Source: Methanobacterium sp.
GTDB lineage: Archaea > Methanobacteriota > Methanobacteria > Methanobacteriales > Methanobacteriaceae
Length of the DNA: 27,608 bases
NCBI GenBank assembly: GCA_003158115.1
Contig: PMGM01000047.1
Coordinates: 40,788-68,395, forward strand
Reading direction: 5' to 3'
Positions 1 to 8,401 of the stretch are shown here, in pieces; the first letter of the stretch is position 1, and each line of letters opens with the position of its first letter. The notes beneath the pieces are model-generated. The model did no database searches. It was not told the origin of the DNA and worked only from the letters and a program-made list of their open reading frames with translations. The translations under genes and the position numbers were made by a program.

Positions 1-127
1 TCACTTACCATATTTACAGCATATATTTAGAACAACATCCATTTCAATCATTGATTGGATTTTAATCATTATCGTAGCATCTTCCATATTCTTAACAGAA
101 TTCATAAGTGAAAAGGTGATAAAATGA
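1..127 (+). CDS. C-terminal end of a P-type cation-transporting ATPase (partial, 5' end outside window)
   Basis: Frame 2 is open from the window edge to TGA at 125-127 and encodes 41 residues. They contain a LPYLQ-x2-F element, then DW followed by a hydrophobic stretch (ILIIIVASSIFL) and an E-x5-K tail. This is the usual layout of the last transmembrane helix and short cytoplasmic tail of Ca2+/H+-type P-type ATPases, where (L/I)PxLQxxFxTxPLxxxDW recurs. The stop codon overlaps the cobK start as ATGA, so the two genes are probably co-transcribed and translationally coupled. The catalytic DKTGT region lies outside the window, so the ion specificity cannot be judged. The assignment rests only on the C-terminal signature. 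Confidence 0.65.
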   Translation, partial: HLPYLQHIFRTTSISIIDWILIIIVASSIFLTEFISEKVIK

Positions 128-918
128 GGATAATAATTATGGCTGGTACATCTGATGCAGTACACATCATAAATCATCTGGCTAAACATGAAGATATTGA
201 AGTCATTGCAACTACAACTACCAAGTATGGTGGAGATCTTGCAGTATCTGCTGGTGCAGATGAGATTATTGTTGGGCGTTTAGGAGTTCATGAAATTGCA
301 GATCTAATATCAGTAAATAAAATTGATCTGTTGGTTGATGCAACACATCCATTTGCATCTGAAGCAAGCATAAATGCTGTGAAAGCAGCCCATAACTCGG
401 GAATAAAATATATACGATATGAAAGGCCATCTATAAAGATTCCTAAAAATGAGAATGTATTTGAAGTTTCATCATTCCATGAAGCAGGTACAAAAGCATT
501 GAAGTTTATGAATGAAAATTCTGGTGCTAGAATGATGTATCTTGCAGGTGTTACAACCCTCAGACAGATAACCGAAATAATCAAACCAGAATTAATTGTT
601 GCAAGAATTTTGCCAATGGTTTATTCTATAAAAAAATGTTTGGAAATTGGAATTCCTAGTCAGAACATTATTGCAATGCAAGGAACTTTTTCAAAGGAAT
701 TCAATAAAGCTATTATGAAAGAATATGCTACCTGTGTAGTTATTACCAAGGAAAGTGGTGAAAGTGGAGGAACCCCATCCAAGATATCAGCTGCAGTTGA
801 ACTTAAAATTCCAATAATATTAGTTAAAAGGCCTATAATACTTGAATTAGAAAAAGAGATGATATTCCGTGATATGGATAATCTGCTTAAGAGTGTCATG
901 AAATTATCTAAAATCTGA
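124..918 (+). CDS. cobK: Precorrin-6A / cobalt-precorrin-6A reductase
   Basis: The 264-residue protein has the CobK/CbiJ architecture: an N-terminal Rossmann motif (MRIIIMAGTSDA), the motif DLLVDATHPFA near residue 105-115 that is diagnostic of the family, then YxRxERPS, and a late KESGESGG segment. The family reduces the corrin macrocycle with NADPH in cobalamin synthesis; in an anaerobic methanogen the substrate is expected to be cobalt-precorrin-6A (the CbiJ route). The length is normal for the family. The start at 124 is preceded by AAGGTGATAAA, a good SD, and overlaps the stop of the upstream ATPase fragment by 4 bases. Another cobalamin gene, cobQ, lies at 16.7-18.2 kb. Corrinoids are needed for the Mtr methyltransferase of methanogenesis. 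Confidence 0.9.
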   Translation: MRIIIMAGTSDAVHIINHLAKHEDIEVIATTTTKYGGDLAVSAGADEIIVGRLGVHEIADLISVNKIDLLVDATHPFASEASINAVKAAHNSGIKYIRYERPSIKIPKNENVFEVSSFHEAGTKALKFMNENSGARMMYLAGVTTLRQITEIIKPELIVARILPMVYSIKKCLEIGIPSQNIIAMQGTFSKEFNKAIMKEYATCVVITKESGESGGTPSKISAAVELKIPIILVKRPIILELEKEMIFRDMDNLLKSVMKLSKI

Positions 919-958
919 ATTCAATAATTAGTTCATTTTATATTAAAAAATTGAGTTG

Positions 959-982
959 ATTTTTTTTTAATCTATTAAAAAA
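959..982. terminator. T-tract/A-tract terminator between cobK and the C/D sRNA
   Basis: A run of nine T at 960-968 lies 40 bases after the cobK stop. It is followed by AAT, CT and ATTAAAAAA, so the T-run can also fold back on an A-run. Read from the other strand it gives CTTTTTTAAT downstream of the guide RNA gene. Oligo-T tracts are the normal archaeal termination signal, so this may serve both converging transcripts. Confidence 0.45.
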
Positions 983-1008
983 GATGTATTGATAAAATTT
1001 AATTAATT

Positions 1009-1066
1009 AGCCTCAGATCGCCCATCAGTCATCACGAATCAGAGCTCATAGGGTTCATCACAGGCT
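1009..1066 (-). ncRNA. C/D box guide sRNA (two guides; D' guide fits elongator tRNA-Met C34)
   Basis: On the minus strand a GC-rich island in AT-rich spacer gives a textbook archaeal C/D sRNA: terminal stem AGCC, C box GUGAUGA (1061-1055), a 12-nt D' guide, D' box CUGA (1042-1039), UUC, C' box GUGAUGA (1035-1029), a 12-nt D guide, D box CUGA (1016-1013), and GGCT closing the stem. All four boxes match consensus and both guides have the standard 12-nt spacing. The D' guide ends in UAUGAGCU; its target AGCUCAUA fits the elongator tRNA-Met anticodon loop, and the fifth base from D' falls on C34, a site known in other archaea to be methylated through a C/D sRNA. The D guide is complementary to AUCGCCCAUCAG; that target is not certain. 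It lies just 3' of pan, so it may be cut from the pan transcript or have its own promoter (A/T-rich TATA-like stretch near 1089-1099). Confidence 0.93.
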
Positions 1067-1115
1067 GAACAAAAAATTGAATTTAATATTTAATTAAAAT
1101 AAATATTGGAGTTTT

Positions 1116-2348
1116 TTATCCAAACATAACTCCTGCTTCTTTTTTCATCTCTTCATCATGTTCCATGCCAACTATCTTATCAACAGCGTCCATGAAATCA
1201 TTCATAGTAACAGTGGATCTTTCTTCCCTTATTGCGAACATACCGGATTCGGTACATATAGCCTTAAGATCAGCACCAGATGCACCTTCTGAAAGTGATG
1301 CAATATGCCTTATATCCACGTCTTTATCCAAAGTCATCTTTTTGGTATGGATCTTTAATATCTCATGTCTACCATCTTCATTTGGAATAGGCACTTCGAT
1401 GAATCTGTCAAAACGTCCGGGTCTTAATAGAGCAGGATCGAGTATGTCTGGTCTATTGGTTGCAGCAACAATTCCAACATCACCCCTACCTTCAAAACCA
1501 TCCATCTCAGCAAGTAACTGCATAAGTGTTCTCTGAACTTCTCTATCTCCACTGGTGGAGCTTTTAAGTCTCTTAGCTGCTATTGCATCGATTTCATCTA
1601 TGAATATTATGCTTGGGGATTTCTCCTTAGCAAGTTCAAAAACACCTCTAACAAGTCTTGCACCTTCACCAATGTATTTTTTAACGAATTCGGATGCAAC
1701 TATCTTGATAAAAGTTGCATTGGTCTCATGTGCAACAGCCTTTGCAAGCAATGTTTTTCCTGTTCCAGGAGGACCATAAAGTAGTACTCCTTTAGGAGGT
1801 TCAATACCTATGTTGATGAACAGTTCAGGTCTTTTGAGAGGTAGTTCTACAGTTTCTTTTATTTCTACTACTTGATCTTCCAATCCTCCAATCTGTTCAT
1901 ATGCAACTTCTGGTTTTTCCTCTACTTCCATACCAGTTACAAGAGGATCTTTCTCTGAAGGCAGAACATGTACTATGCTGAATGTCTGCTGGTTAAGTGC
2001 CACACGAACTCCTGGTTCAAGTGACTTTTCATCTAAGAATCGTGAATATCCAATTACAAAATTAGGGCCTGTGCTGCTTTTTACAACTACCCTACCGTCG
2101 TCTAAAACTTCAGTTACTGTGGCAATCACTAATGGTGGTGATCTGAACCTTTCTATCTCTCCTCTAAGAGATTTAACTTCTCTGTCCAGTCTCATTTTCT
2201 CATTTTCGATCAGGACTTTATCCTTTTCGAGCTTCCTAACTTTCCACATTAGGTTACGTTTAGTTTTAGTGTTGTCCTCTTTAAGGATTTTTATCTCCGT
2301 TTTAAGGTCTTCAATCTTTTTTAATACATTTGGGGACATGTTTTCCAT
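1116..2348 (-). CDS. pan: Proteasome-activating nucleotidase (PAN)
   Basis: The 410-residue protein has the PAN order of domains: an N-terminal coiled coil (about 8-68), an OB domain (70-135) and an AAA+ ATPase. Walker A is GPPGTGKT at 192-199, Walker B IIFIDEID at 247-254, the aromatic pore loop is around YIGEG (225-229), and the arginine-finger region is in [11 protein letters not shown] is a hexamer that unfolds substrates and feeds them into the 20S proteasome in the cytoplasm. The C-terminus reads MFG, a hydrophobic-aromatic-X tail that stands for the HbYX motif used to dock on and open the 20S gate, with Phe in place of Tyr. The start at 2348 gives MENMSP; ATG at 2339 is an alternative. 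The gene diverges from mbf1 across a 141-base A/T-rich promoter region. No proteasome subunit gene is in the window. Confidence 0.95.
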   Translation of the reverse strand: MENMSPNVLKKIEDLKTEIKILKEDNTKTKRNLMWKVRKLEKDKVLIENEKMRLDREVKSLRGEIERFRSPPLVIATVTEVLDDGRVVVKSSTGPNFVIGYSRFLDEKSLEPGVRVALNQQTFSIVHVLPSEKDPLVTGMEVEEKPEVAYEQIGGLEDQVVEIKETVELPLKRPELFINIGIEPPKGVLLYGPPGTGKTLLAKAVAHETNATFIKIVASEFVKKYIGEGARLVRGVFELAKEKSPSIIFIDEIDAIAAKRLKSSTSGDREVQRTLMQLLAEMDGFEGRGDVGIVAATNRPDILDPALLRPGRFDRFIEVPIPNEDGRHEILKIHTKKMTLDKDVDIRHIASLSEGASGADLKAICTESGMFAIREERSTVTMNDFMDAVDKIVGMEHDEEMKKEAGVMFG

Positions 2349-2489
2349 GATCCTCGCTCACTCCTAACTTTTATAAAAAAAAATAATACTCTTAAGACTT
2401 TAATATTATTTACACAATTTATTGTCCTTAATAATATTTAAATATAGGGGTATAGATTATATAATGATTACAAATGAAAGTGATTACTC
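2349..2489. promoter_or_regulatory. Divergent promoter region between pan and mbf1
   Basis: The 141-base spacer is almost free of G+C. A TATA-like element AATATTTAAATATAGG (about 2437-2452) sits 38-50 bases before the mbf1 start and fits a start of transcription near 2470. On the minus strand several TATA-like runs (around 2395-2415, and TTTTATAAAAG near 2366-2376) could serve pan. An SD-like GAGG lies close before the pan ATG. Confidence 0.45.
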
Positions 2490-2963
2490 ATGAGATGCGA
2501 GATATGTGGAAAAAAAATAGTAGAAGAACCAATCAAAACTAAAGTAGATGGTTCAATCATGCTTACGTGTAAAGAATGCTCAAAATTTGGTAAAGTACAA
2601 AGAGAAGCACCTAAACCAAAAAGACCCGGAGCACCTAGAGGTGGGACTCTTAGGAGGATACAAAGACCAAAAGAACCAGCCGAAGAAGTTGTTGAAAATG
2701 TTAAGGATATAGTTAGGCAGGCAAGAGAGAGGAAAGGATGGTCTCGTGAAGAACTTGGAGAAAAGATCTATGAAAAAGCTTCAGTTGTAAGTAGAATTGA
2801 GTCCGGTAAAATGGTTCCCGATCTTAAACTTGCTAGAAAGATCGAGAAATTAATGAACATAATATTAGTTGAGAAAAATGAAGATGTATCTGCAGATGGA
2901 TTGGGACATTCTAAAGTTAGAGGAGCAACTATTGGAGATATTGCTCAAATAAAAAAGAATTAA
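2490..2963 (+). CDS. Multiprotein bridging factor 1-type transcription factor
   Basis: The 157-residue protein has an N-terminal zinc ribbon (CEIC at 3-6 and CKEC near 27-30) and, after a basic Pro/Arg-rich linker, a Cro/C1-type helix-turn-helix with the MBF1 core (ARERKGWSREELGEKIYEKASVVSRIE in short: RKGWSREELG, then VVSRIESGKMVPD). This zinc-ribbon plus HTH arrangement is specific to archaeal MBF1, the homolog of the eukaryotic coactivator that bridges TBP and activators; archaeal MBF1 has been linked to ribosomes as well. The SD is weak (GTGAT, 5 bases before ATG). It diverges from pan and is followed by a T-rich stretch (about 2993-3002) that may end the transcript. Confidence 0.92.
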   Translation: MRCEICGKKIVEEPIKTKVDGSIMLTCKECSKFGKVQREAPKPKRPGAPRGGTLRRIQRPKEPAEEVVENVKDIVRQARERKGWSREELGEKIYEKASVVSRIESGKMVPDLKLARKIEKLMNIILVEKNEDVSADGLGHSKVRGATIGDIAQIKKN

Positions 2964-3084
2964 TGTATGATTGAAAAATTCATTCAGTCAAATTCTTTTT
3001 TAATTTCATTATATTACTTAACAAAACATAAAAAAGAATTAATTTTAATTTTTTTATATTGATCACTAACATAGGAATACCATA

Positions 3085-3456
3085 TTATTTCGATTTTTTT
3101 TTGTGTTTATCTTTATGCGAATAATAGCCCTTTAAATAATTAAGACCGTGGAATGTTTCTTCCAGTGTTTTATATTCACCATACTCTTCACTGATTACTA
3201 TAACATGTGCTGGAGGGTGTATCTTCCTGATATGGACTATACTTTTGGTTGTGTCATCTTCGACATGAACAAGTACCGCTATATCTGATTTTGATCTTAC
3301 TTCCTGTTTAAGGATCTTACTTGCAATTTCATCAGCTTTTCTTGAGTTGATTATTCTGGGTTTTCCAGTGACCTTCAGTCCTGCATGCCTCTCTATGTCT
3401 GCTAGTGTATTCAAAAGTTTTGCTTGATCTTCTGCACGTATTAAAATTAAAGCCAT
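3085..3456 (-). CDS. DUF356-type conserved methanogen protein
   Basis: The start was set at ATG 3456 (MALILIRAEDQ), which has GGAG 8 bases upstream; seven more codons are open upstream but lie over the SD. The 123-residue product is soluble, alternates beta and alpha segments, and ends in a strongly basic tail rich in Lys and His (residues about 113-123). I recognise it as the DUF356 family of methanogen proteins, which has no assigned function. The basic tail suggests contact with nucleic acid, but that is inference. It lies next to mbf1 and pan but is transcribed away from mbf1, so operon membership gives no hint of its role. Confidence 0.65.
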   Translation of the reverse strand: MALILIRAEDQAKLLNTLADIERHAGLKVTGKPRIINSRKADEIASKILKQEVRSKSDIAVLVHVEDDTTKSIVHIRKIHPPAHVIVISEEYGEYKTLEETFHGLNYLKGYYSHKDKHKKKSK

Positions 3457-3578
3457 TATTTTTACTCCTTCTAACAAATTAGACGAATTATAACATAAAA
3501 AATTTAATTAATTTAAAATAGTTTAAGGAATGTAATGTTTCCATCTATTCCTCTTTTATTCAATTATCCTTTTTTCTA

Positions 3579-4841
3579 TCATTTCCTTTTAAGGAATGAT
3601 GAGATTAATGTGCTTCTGAAGAGAACTAGAATTACTAGTATCAATCCGATTGCTGTTTGGATATTACCTAAATCGCTTAAAATTGATGAACTTATTGGTA
3701 AATGCCAAGCTGGTGCGGATTTATTGCCTTGTAAAGGTGTGTAATATACTCCAATAGCTCTTTGATTTTGATTTACATTAATATCCATAGGTTCAACATA
3801 ATTAACGCCTACAAGTAATCCATTTCCTATAGCTTTGTTTATACTGGTAGCTATTGATGTTGAGCTGTAACCATATTTTTCAACAGATGCTTGCACAATT
3901 TCTTGTGTAGTTTCTGCAATTCCAGGTGCCTCAGTTCCATAAGTGTACACTGTAGTGCTGTTAACAGTTACTGTTATGGCACTTTGAAGTGCTTGGTAAG
4001 CATAAACGGTTGTAAGGTTAGTACCATCAATTGGGCTTGTTTGGTAGTTATCAGCTTCAGGAAAACCAACACTCCATCCATTTGGACTTACCTTCTCATA
4101 AGGGTCGTTCATATTAAAACCAGTTGTGTTCAATTCTGGTGGGGTGAACATATCTCCCGTAGTTAATTCTGAAACAAGATTCAAACCACCACCACCATGT
4201 TTCTCACCCGCATTTGTTGCAACATTATTAAATGCCGCTGCAAGAACAGCTGTAGCAGGATAACCATCTCTAATCATCTCTCCCATCATTTCAGCTGTTT
4301 GTAGACGGACGGCATCTGCTGTTCCATACTGTGGATTACCTTGAGTATTCAAAAGGTGAATAATAGCTCCTTTATCTCCTGCGGGAAGTGTAGCTAGACC
4401 ACCATTGTACGGTGTTATTGTTATTGTGCCATTAGGTGATACAATTACAACATCAGCATCGAAATAGCCACCAACAGCCGCGCCTTCTGTGGCTGATCCT
4501 ACCATTACCCTTATTTGCGAAAAGCCATTAGCTACAGTAGCGGCTTGTGCGGGTGTTCCTCCATTTTCCATTACATTCAGGGCGGAAACAATAGCAGCAA
4601 GTCTTGGTGTGGCATTACCTTCACCACCTGATAAAACACAGAAATGTTTTGTCATTGATAGTATGAATGTTGATTGAAACATGTTATTTTGCCATGACTG
4701 ACTTCCAGCGGCTACGCCGTTTGGATCTTTCCCTGTAGGATCTGTTATTACCACAACGTTCATGGTTGCTGATGCAGTATTAACAACCATTGTAAACGTT
4801 ATTAGGAATAAAACAAATCTCATTAAATTTACTCTCTTCAT
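3579..4841 (-). CDS. Secreted, C-terminally membrane-anchored surface protein of unknown function
   Basis: The start was placed at ATG 4841 (MKRVNLMRF), preceded by GAGGC 6-7 bases upstream; 23 more upstream codons overlap the previous gene. The 420-residue product has a signal peptide (about 1-26, ending TASA), a large extracellular region rich in Ala, Gly, Thr and Asn with many N-x-S/T sequons, and a C-terminal transmembrane helix (about 393-411) followed by a short basic tail (FLKRK). I do not recognise the ectodomain. It has an Ala/Gly-rich region (about 70-130) with GSATEGAAVGGYFDADVV, an EKHGGGG segment, and two paired helices near the end. It starts 10 bases after a gene for a single-TM POTRA-like protein, so both are very probably made together at the cell surface, next to the pseudomurein cluster. 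Confidence 0.8.
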   Translation of the reverse strand: MKRVNLMRFVLFLITFTMVVNTASATMNVVVITDPTGKDPNGVAAGSQSWQNNMFQSTFILSMTKHFCVLSGGEGNATPRLAAIVSALNVMENGGTPAQAATVANGFSQIRVMVGSATEGAAVGGYFDADVVIVSPNGTITITPYNGGLATLPAGDKGAIIHLLNTQGNPQYGTADAVRLQTAEMMGEMIRDGYPATAVLAAAFNNVATNAGEKHGGGGLNLVSELTTGDMFTPPELNTTGFNMNDPYEKVSPNGWSVGFPEADNYQTSPIDGTNLTTVYAYQALQSAITVTVNSTTVYTYGTEAPGIAETTQEIVQASVEKYGYSSTSIATSINKAIGNGLLVGVNYVEPMDINVNQNQRAIGVYYTPLQGNKSAPAWHLPISSSILSDLGNIQTAIGLILVILVLFRSTLISSFLKRK

Positions 4842-4851
4842 AATTATGCCT

Positions 4852-5301
4852 CTAATAAGTTCCATTAATTCCTTGTCCTTCAATATGGATGTTTGAGAAA
4901 CTTTCAACAATGTTAACAGTAAGTACTCCTGTTTGATTGTTTAATTGGACCGATGCTGCCGAGATCGGAGTTATTGTTGTACCTGGAATTGTGGTTTCCA
5001 TTACTGCTTGTTGTGCATTTGCTAAAGCTTCATTCAATGGAACCATACGTTTAGTCGTCACAAGTGTGTCTCCCTGTATGTAACTTCCTGATCTAAATCC
5101 AACATTAGATAAACTAGCTTTAATTGAATCTAATGGAACTATATCGTTTCCATGAACAATTACACCTGAAATTTCTACTCCTTGATTTCCCACATCTGTA
5201 GATGATGCGTAGGACATATAAGTCATGACTCTTCCTGAAAAAATAAGCATGAAGGCCAATAATAAAATAATTAATGTATCTCTCCTAATTTTTATGAACA
5301 T
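4852..5301 (-). CDS. Membrane-anchored extracytoplasmic protein with a POTRA-like domain
   Basis: The start at ATG 5301 (MFIKIRRD) is supported by GGTGG 4 bases upstream; the open frame runs 10 codons further but lacks an SD. The 149-residue protein has a short basic N-terminus, one transmembrane helix (about 9-22, uncleaved or signal), and an outside domain from about 42. That domain reads GVEISGVIVHGNDIVPLDSI (43-60), GFRSGSYIQGDTL (68-80), a helix (88-102), and a closing strand GVLTVNIVES (125-134). The strand-helix-helix-strand-strand pattern and the wording (xGVxVxGNxxVPxxxI ... GxxxxxxL ... GxLxVxIxE) resemble POTRA domains, as in FtsQ/DivIB and BamA. The match was made by eye and needs a structural check. 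It is the first gene of a pair with the surface protein at 3579-4841. Confidence 0.75.
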   Translation of the reverse strand: MFIKIRRDTLIILLLAFMLIFSGRVMTYMSYASSTDVGNQGVEISGVIVHGNDIVPLDSIKASLSNVGFRSGSYIQGDTLVTTKRMVPLNEALANAQQAVMETTIPGTTITPISAASVQLNNQTGVLTVNIVESFSNIHIEGQGINGTY

Positions 5302-5339
5302 TCTTCCACCTATTGTGCATTGACTATACACTTATAATA

Positions 5340-5351
5340 TTTTATAAATTG
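5340..5351 (-). promoter_or_regulatory. TATA-like element for the POTRA-like/surface protein pair
   Basis: On the minus strand the sequence reads CAATTTATAAAA, about 40-50 bases before the ATG at 5301 and about 25 bases before a plausible transcript start near 5318. A 12-base direct repeat lies further upstream (5390-5416). Confidence 0.4.
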
Positions 5352-5389
5352 ATCATTTAAATTTTGTAATCTTAAAATAATTTGATCTT

Positions 5390-5416
5390 ATCTTTATTGA
5401 TTTAATCTTTATTGAT
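5390..5416. repeat. 12-bp tandem direct repeat upstream of the POTRA-like gene
   Basis: ATCTTTATTGAT occurs at 5390-5401 and again, identical, at 5405-5416, with a period of 15 bases. It lies about 40-65 bases upstream of the likely TATA element of the leftward gene pair, where an archaeal activator could bind. It is otherwise unexplained; A/T bias makes chance repeats more likely than usual. Confidence 0.5.
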
Positions 5417-5472
5417 ATAATAGTATGCAAAGTAAAACATTAACATGTTACGGCCTATAAACTTTATGAATT

Positions 5473-7002
5473 TCATTTGTCATTCAATTTGAGAATACTT
5501 TCTTTATATTTAAATGCGGCTTCGCCCAGACAGACTAATGCATCTGTTTTGCATTTTAATCCTATTTTAACCCCGGCTAATACTTGATCAGAACTTGCTC
5601 CAAGTGTGCCTTTTTGGAATTCTTCTGAAGAAATATCTGTAAATAATATTTTCCCTGTAGAAATGTATTTGTCATGTTTTTCAGCGGCCTTTCGTGATGC
5701 AAATGATGCTGGAACAATAAAATCTCCATTTTCAATGGCATTTTTTAATATTTCCATATCTCCGGTTTCTCCGGATTCTGAAGATACGGTAATAACTACA
5801 GTGATTTTATTGTAAACTTTTTTCAACTCCCTGAGAACTGTTTCAATCCCTGCAGGATTGTGACCATAGTCTAGAATAACTTCCATTCCATTGTAATCAT
5901 ACAAATGTTCAATCCTACCTGGAACGCCTTTAAAACTTTTAATAGCTGTTATTATATCATTTAATGGTATTTTAAAGAATTCTATTGCTGCTGCTATGGC
6001 TCCAATAGAATTGTAAACATTATGAAGTCCAATTAATTGCATTTCTACTTTCACATCACCTTCTGGTGTTTGGAGAGTATAATTTCCATTGGCTTCATCT
6101 ATGTCCTTTGCAAGATAATCTGGTGTTGGTCTATTTATTCCACATTCACAACTGTAAATTCCTGAACCTGTAATAGTTTCAGTTATAAGAATCTCTCTTC
6201 CACACCAACACGGTTTTGAACCGATTTTTGCAGTTGGTGAATCAACACCAAATGTAATAACTGAACTTTCAGGATTTATCATTCCAAATATCGTTGGATC
6301 ATCTGAATTAACAATTAAGATTTTGTTTTTAAAATATTCTATAAATTCTCCCTTGATACGTGCATAACTCATAAAATCAAGGTTTTCATCTAAATGATCT
6401 GGGTTTATATTGGTGACTAATCCACATTCTGGTTTGGAACGTTCAACCATTATTTTAAGATCACCTGGTTTTCCAAATGTACCTGTTTCAAGAACAGCAA
6501 CATCTCCACTTAACCTAGCTTGTAAAGGTGGTATATAATCAATATTGCCCTGCAAATTTCTAAAACCATGTTCTGCGGGTTCTAAACCCACTTGTCGACA
6601 TATATGTTTTAAAAGGGTTGTTGTTGTTGTTTTGCCATTAGTACCAGTAATACATATTACGGGTTTTTTCGGCTTAAAACTTTCTAAAATATCTTCCACA
6701 GATAAAATGTCCTTTTCATATACTTTAATTTGCTTAAAAAAATCAGATGTTTCCATTAAACTTGGAGGAGTCACTATACAAGTTGATTCATTAAAAAATG
6801 ATTCAGGATGTTCTGATAGATATAATGGTATTTTGTAATCATTTAAAGTGTAAAGATAATCACATTCGTCCTTTTTATGCAAATCTGTACCAATCACAGG
6901 ATAGCCATGATCCATTAACACTCTTGCAATGAGATTTGATACCACTCCGCAGATACCGATTACACCGTAAACTTTTAGATTCCCATTATCCTTATTAATC
7001 AT
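5473..7002 (-). CDS. Pseudomurein peptide ligase (Mur ligase family) with a Cys4 zinc-binding-like insertion
   Basis: The 509-residue protein has the three Mur ligase domains: a Rossmann-like N-domain (about 10-110), the central ATPase domain with P-loop GTNGKTTT (120-127), acidic LETGTFG (171-177) and N-x3-DHLD (198-205), and a C-terminal domain with GRIEHL and DYGHNPAG. These are the catalytic elements of enzymes that add an amino acid to a nucleotide-linked peptide using ATP; here the likely product is the pseudomurein stem peptide. After the central domain it carries CWCG (265-268) and CECG (285-288), a pattern expected for one bound zinc and absent from bacterial Mur ligases. The start ATG overlaps the stop of the upstream ligase by 8 bases (ATGATTAA), so the two are translationally coupled. 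Which residue it adds cannot be read from the sequence. Confidence 0.88.
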   Translation of the reverse strand: MINKDNGNLKVYGVIGICGVVSNLIARVLMDHGYPVIGTDLHKKDECDYLYTLNDYKIPLYLSEHPESFFNESTCIVTPPSLMETSDFFKQIKVYEKDILSVEDILESFKPKKPVICITGTNGKTTTTTLLKHICRQVGLEPAEHGFRNLQGNIDYIPPLQARLSGDVAVLETGTFGKPGDLKIMVERSKPECGLVTNINPDHLDENLDFMSYARIKGEFIEYFKNKILIVNSDDPTIFGMINPESSVITFGVDSPTAKIGSKPCWCGREILITETITGSGIYSCECGINRPTPDYLAKDIDEANGNYTLQTPEGDVKVEMQLIGLHNVYNSIGAIAAAIEFFKIPLNDIITAIKSFKGVPGRIEHLYDYNGMEVILDYGHNPAGIETVLRELKKVYNKITVVITVSSESGETGDMEILKNAIENGDFIVPASFASRKAAEKHDKYISTGKILFTDISSEEFQKGTLGASSDQVLAGVKIGLKCKTDALVCLGEAAFKYKESILKLNDK

Positions 7003-8401
7003 ATTTTTTACAACCTTCCTTAATGCCCGACATCATTTTGGTTTTGACATCTTCGTAATTAGTAATGGCTCCTGGACCAACATGTAAGATAGTACATCCC
7101 GAATGGGAATGTTTAATTGATAATTCTCCTGCGGTGAACATATCTTCAACAGGAATTTTGATAGCAGATGATTTTTGTGCTCCATGGATAACTTCTTTTG
7201 CAGCTTCGATATTAAATTTTTTAGTTGTTTCATTGTATCCGCTGCAGATTAATACTTTAGCATATTTCCCGACAACTTCCCCCACTTTGTACTTATCTCG
7301 AGGATTGGTACTGTCGGGATTATCAACAATAACAATAAGTTCCTGATTTTGAAAACTTTCAAGTGTTTTAACAAGTCCTTCTGGAACAAATGCAGCATCA
7401 AAATGAACTTCTCTACCTTTAAAATTTCCAATATATTCCATGTGACCTGCAATGCCACTAAAACTGTTTAAACCTTTTATTATAGAAGAATCATCCAATC
7501 CATATGCTAGTGCAGCAGCAGAAGCTGCAATTGAGTTTTCAGTGTAATATCCTAATAATTTGAAAGATGTTTCAAAATGACCCTTACTATTTAAATTTGG
7601 CATATTGTAGGTTATATTCAACACACCATCCTTTAATTTTCCATTAACATTACATTTAAAATTTTCTTGGCAATAATAAATTGTATCATCCCTTAAATTT
7701 TCTAGATAATTGATACATTGCATACCTGAAACTAAAATTTTACTAGAATCTGATATGAAAAGTTTACGTGCTACATATTTTTCCATAGAATATTCAAATT
7801 CATCTAAATGATCAGGATAAATATTAGTAATTACTCCTATATTTAGATCTACCTTGGACATGAGCCTTGAAGTTCCATGGGGCAGCTCAAGGATTGCTAT
7901 ATTGTTTATTTTATGGAGTCCATTCACAATCCCATCTACAATAACCTCACTTAGTAGGTTTCCCATACGTGATGAACAAGTCCATACTTTGTAACCTGCG
8001 CACTGAAATATCTCAGACAGAATATGTGTGGTGCTGGTCTTTCCGAGCGTTCCGGTGATTCCAATTATGTCCAAATCCAAAATATCGTTTATAACTTTTG
8101 AAACATAATCATTGTCAAGTATTTTAACTTGATTATCATGCAACAACTTTCTAATTGGAGAATTTTCAGGTACGGTAGGTGAAATATAGGCATAATCAAC
8201 TTTTTCAATACCTTTAGATGTATCTGAACCCAACATAAGTTCTACACCTTCTTCTTTCATTGTTTTAATGGTTTTTTGCACACCTGGTGGAAATTCTTCA
8301 AGAATTTTTCGGTCTGTTATAATGACTTGATTTCCTGTGTGATTAAGGATTCTTGCAACTGGACGTCCAGCGTTACCTGCCCCTATTATAATACATTTCA
8401 T
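6995..8401 (-). CDS. Pseudomurein cluster Mur ligase-like protein (MurC/MurD-like) with divergent C-terminal domain
   Basis: The 468-residue protein begins with a dinucleotide-fold domain ([15 protein letters not shown], 5-19), as in MurC/MurD. The central domain has P-loop GTLGKTST (117-124, with L instead of the usual N), LELPHG at the glutamate position, N-x3-DHLDEFEYS, and the [11 protein letters not shown] segment typical of the family. In the C-terminal domain the place of the usual D-x-x-H-N/H-P motif reads [10 protein letters not shown], and STNPRDK stands where MurD-like enzymes bind substrate. So the ATPase core looks intact but the amino-acid site is unlike the other two ligases here. 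It is the first gene of a two-gene unit, with a 278-base gap before it, and overlaps the next ligase by 8 bases. Confidence 0.85.
   Translation of the reverse strand: MKCIIIGAGNAGRPVARILNHTGNQVIITDRKILEEFPPGVQKTIKTMKEEGVELMLGSDTSKGIEKVDYAYISPTVPENSPIRKLLHDNQVKILDNDYVSKVINDILDLDIIGITGTLGKTSTTHILSEIFQCAGYKVWTCSSRMGNLLSEVIVDGIVNGLHKINNIAILELPHGTSRLMSKVDLNIGVITNIYPDHLDEFEYSMEKYVARKLFISDSSKILVSGMQCINYLENLRDDTIYYCQENFKCNVNGKLKDGVLNITYNMPNLNSKGHFETSFKLLGYYTENSIAASAAALAYGLDDSSIIKGLNSFSGIAGHMEYIGNFKGREVHFDAAFVPEGLVKTLESFQNQELIVIVDNPDSTNPRDKYKVGEVVGKYAKVLICSGYNETTKKFNIEAAKEVIHGAQKSSAIKIPVEDMFTAGELSIKHSHSGCTILHVGPGAITNYEDVKTKMMSGIKEGCKKYD

Noticed and set aside
1..189. Leftward open frame of 62 codons at the left edge
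   Set aside because: The plus-strand frame over the same bases gives a convincing P-type ATPase C-terminus joined to cobK by ATGA, so the leftward frame is a shadow.
7033..7458. Additional open frames on the minus strand within the 468-residue ligase
   Set aside because: They lie in other frames of a well supported Mur ligase gene, lack an SD and have no recognisable domain.
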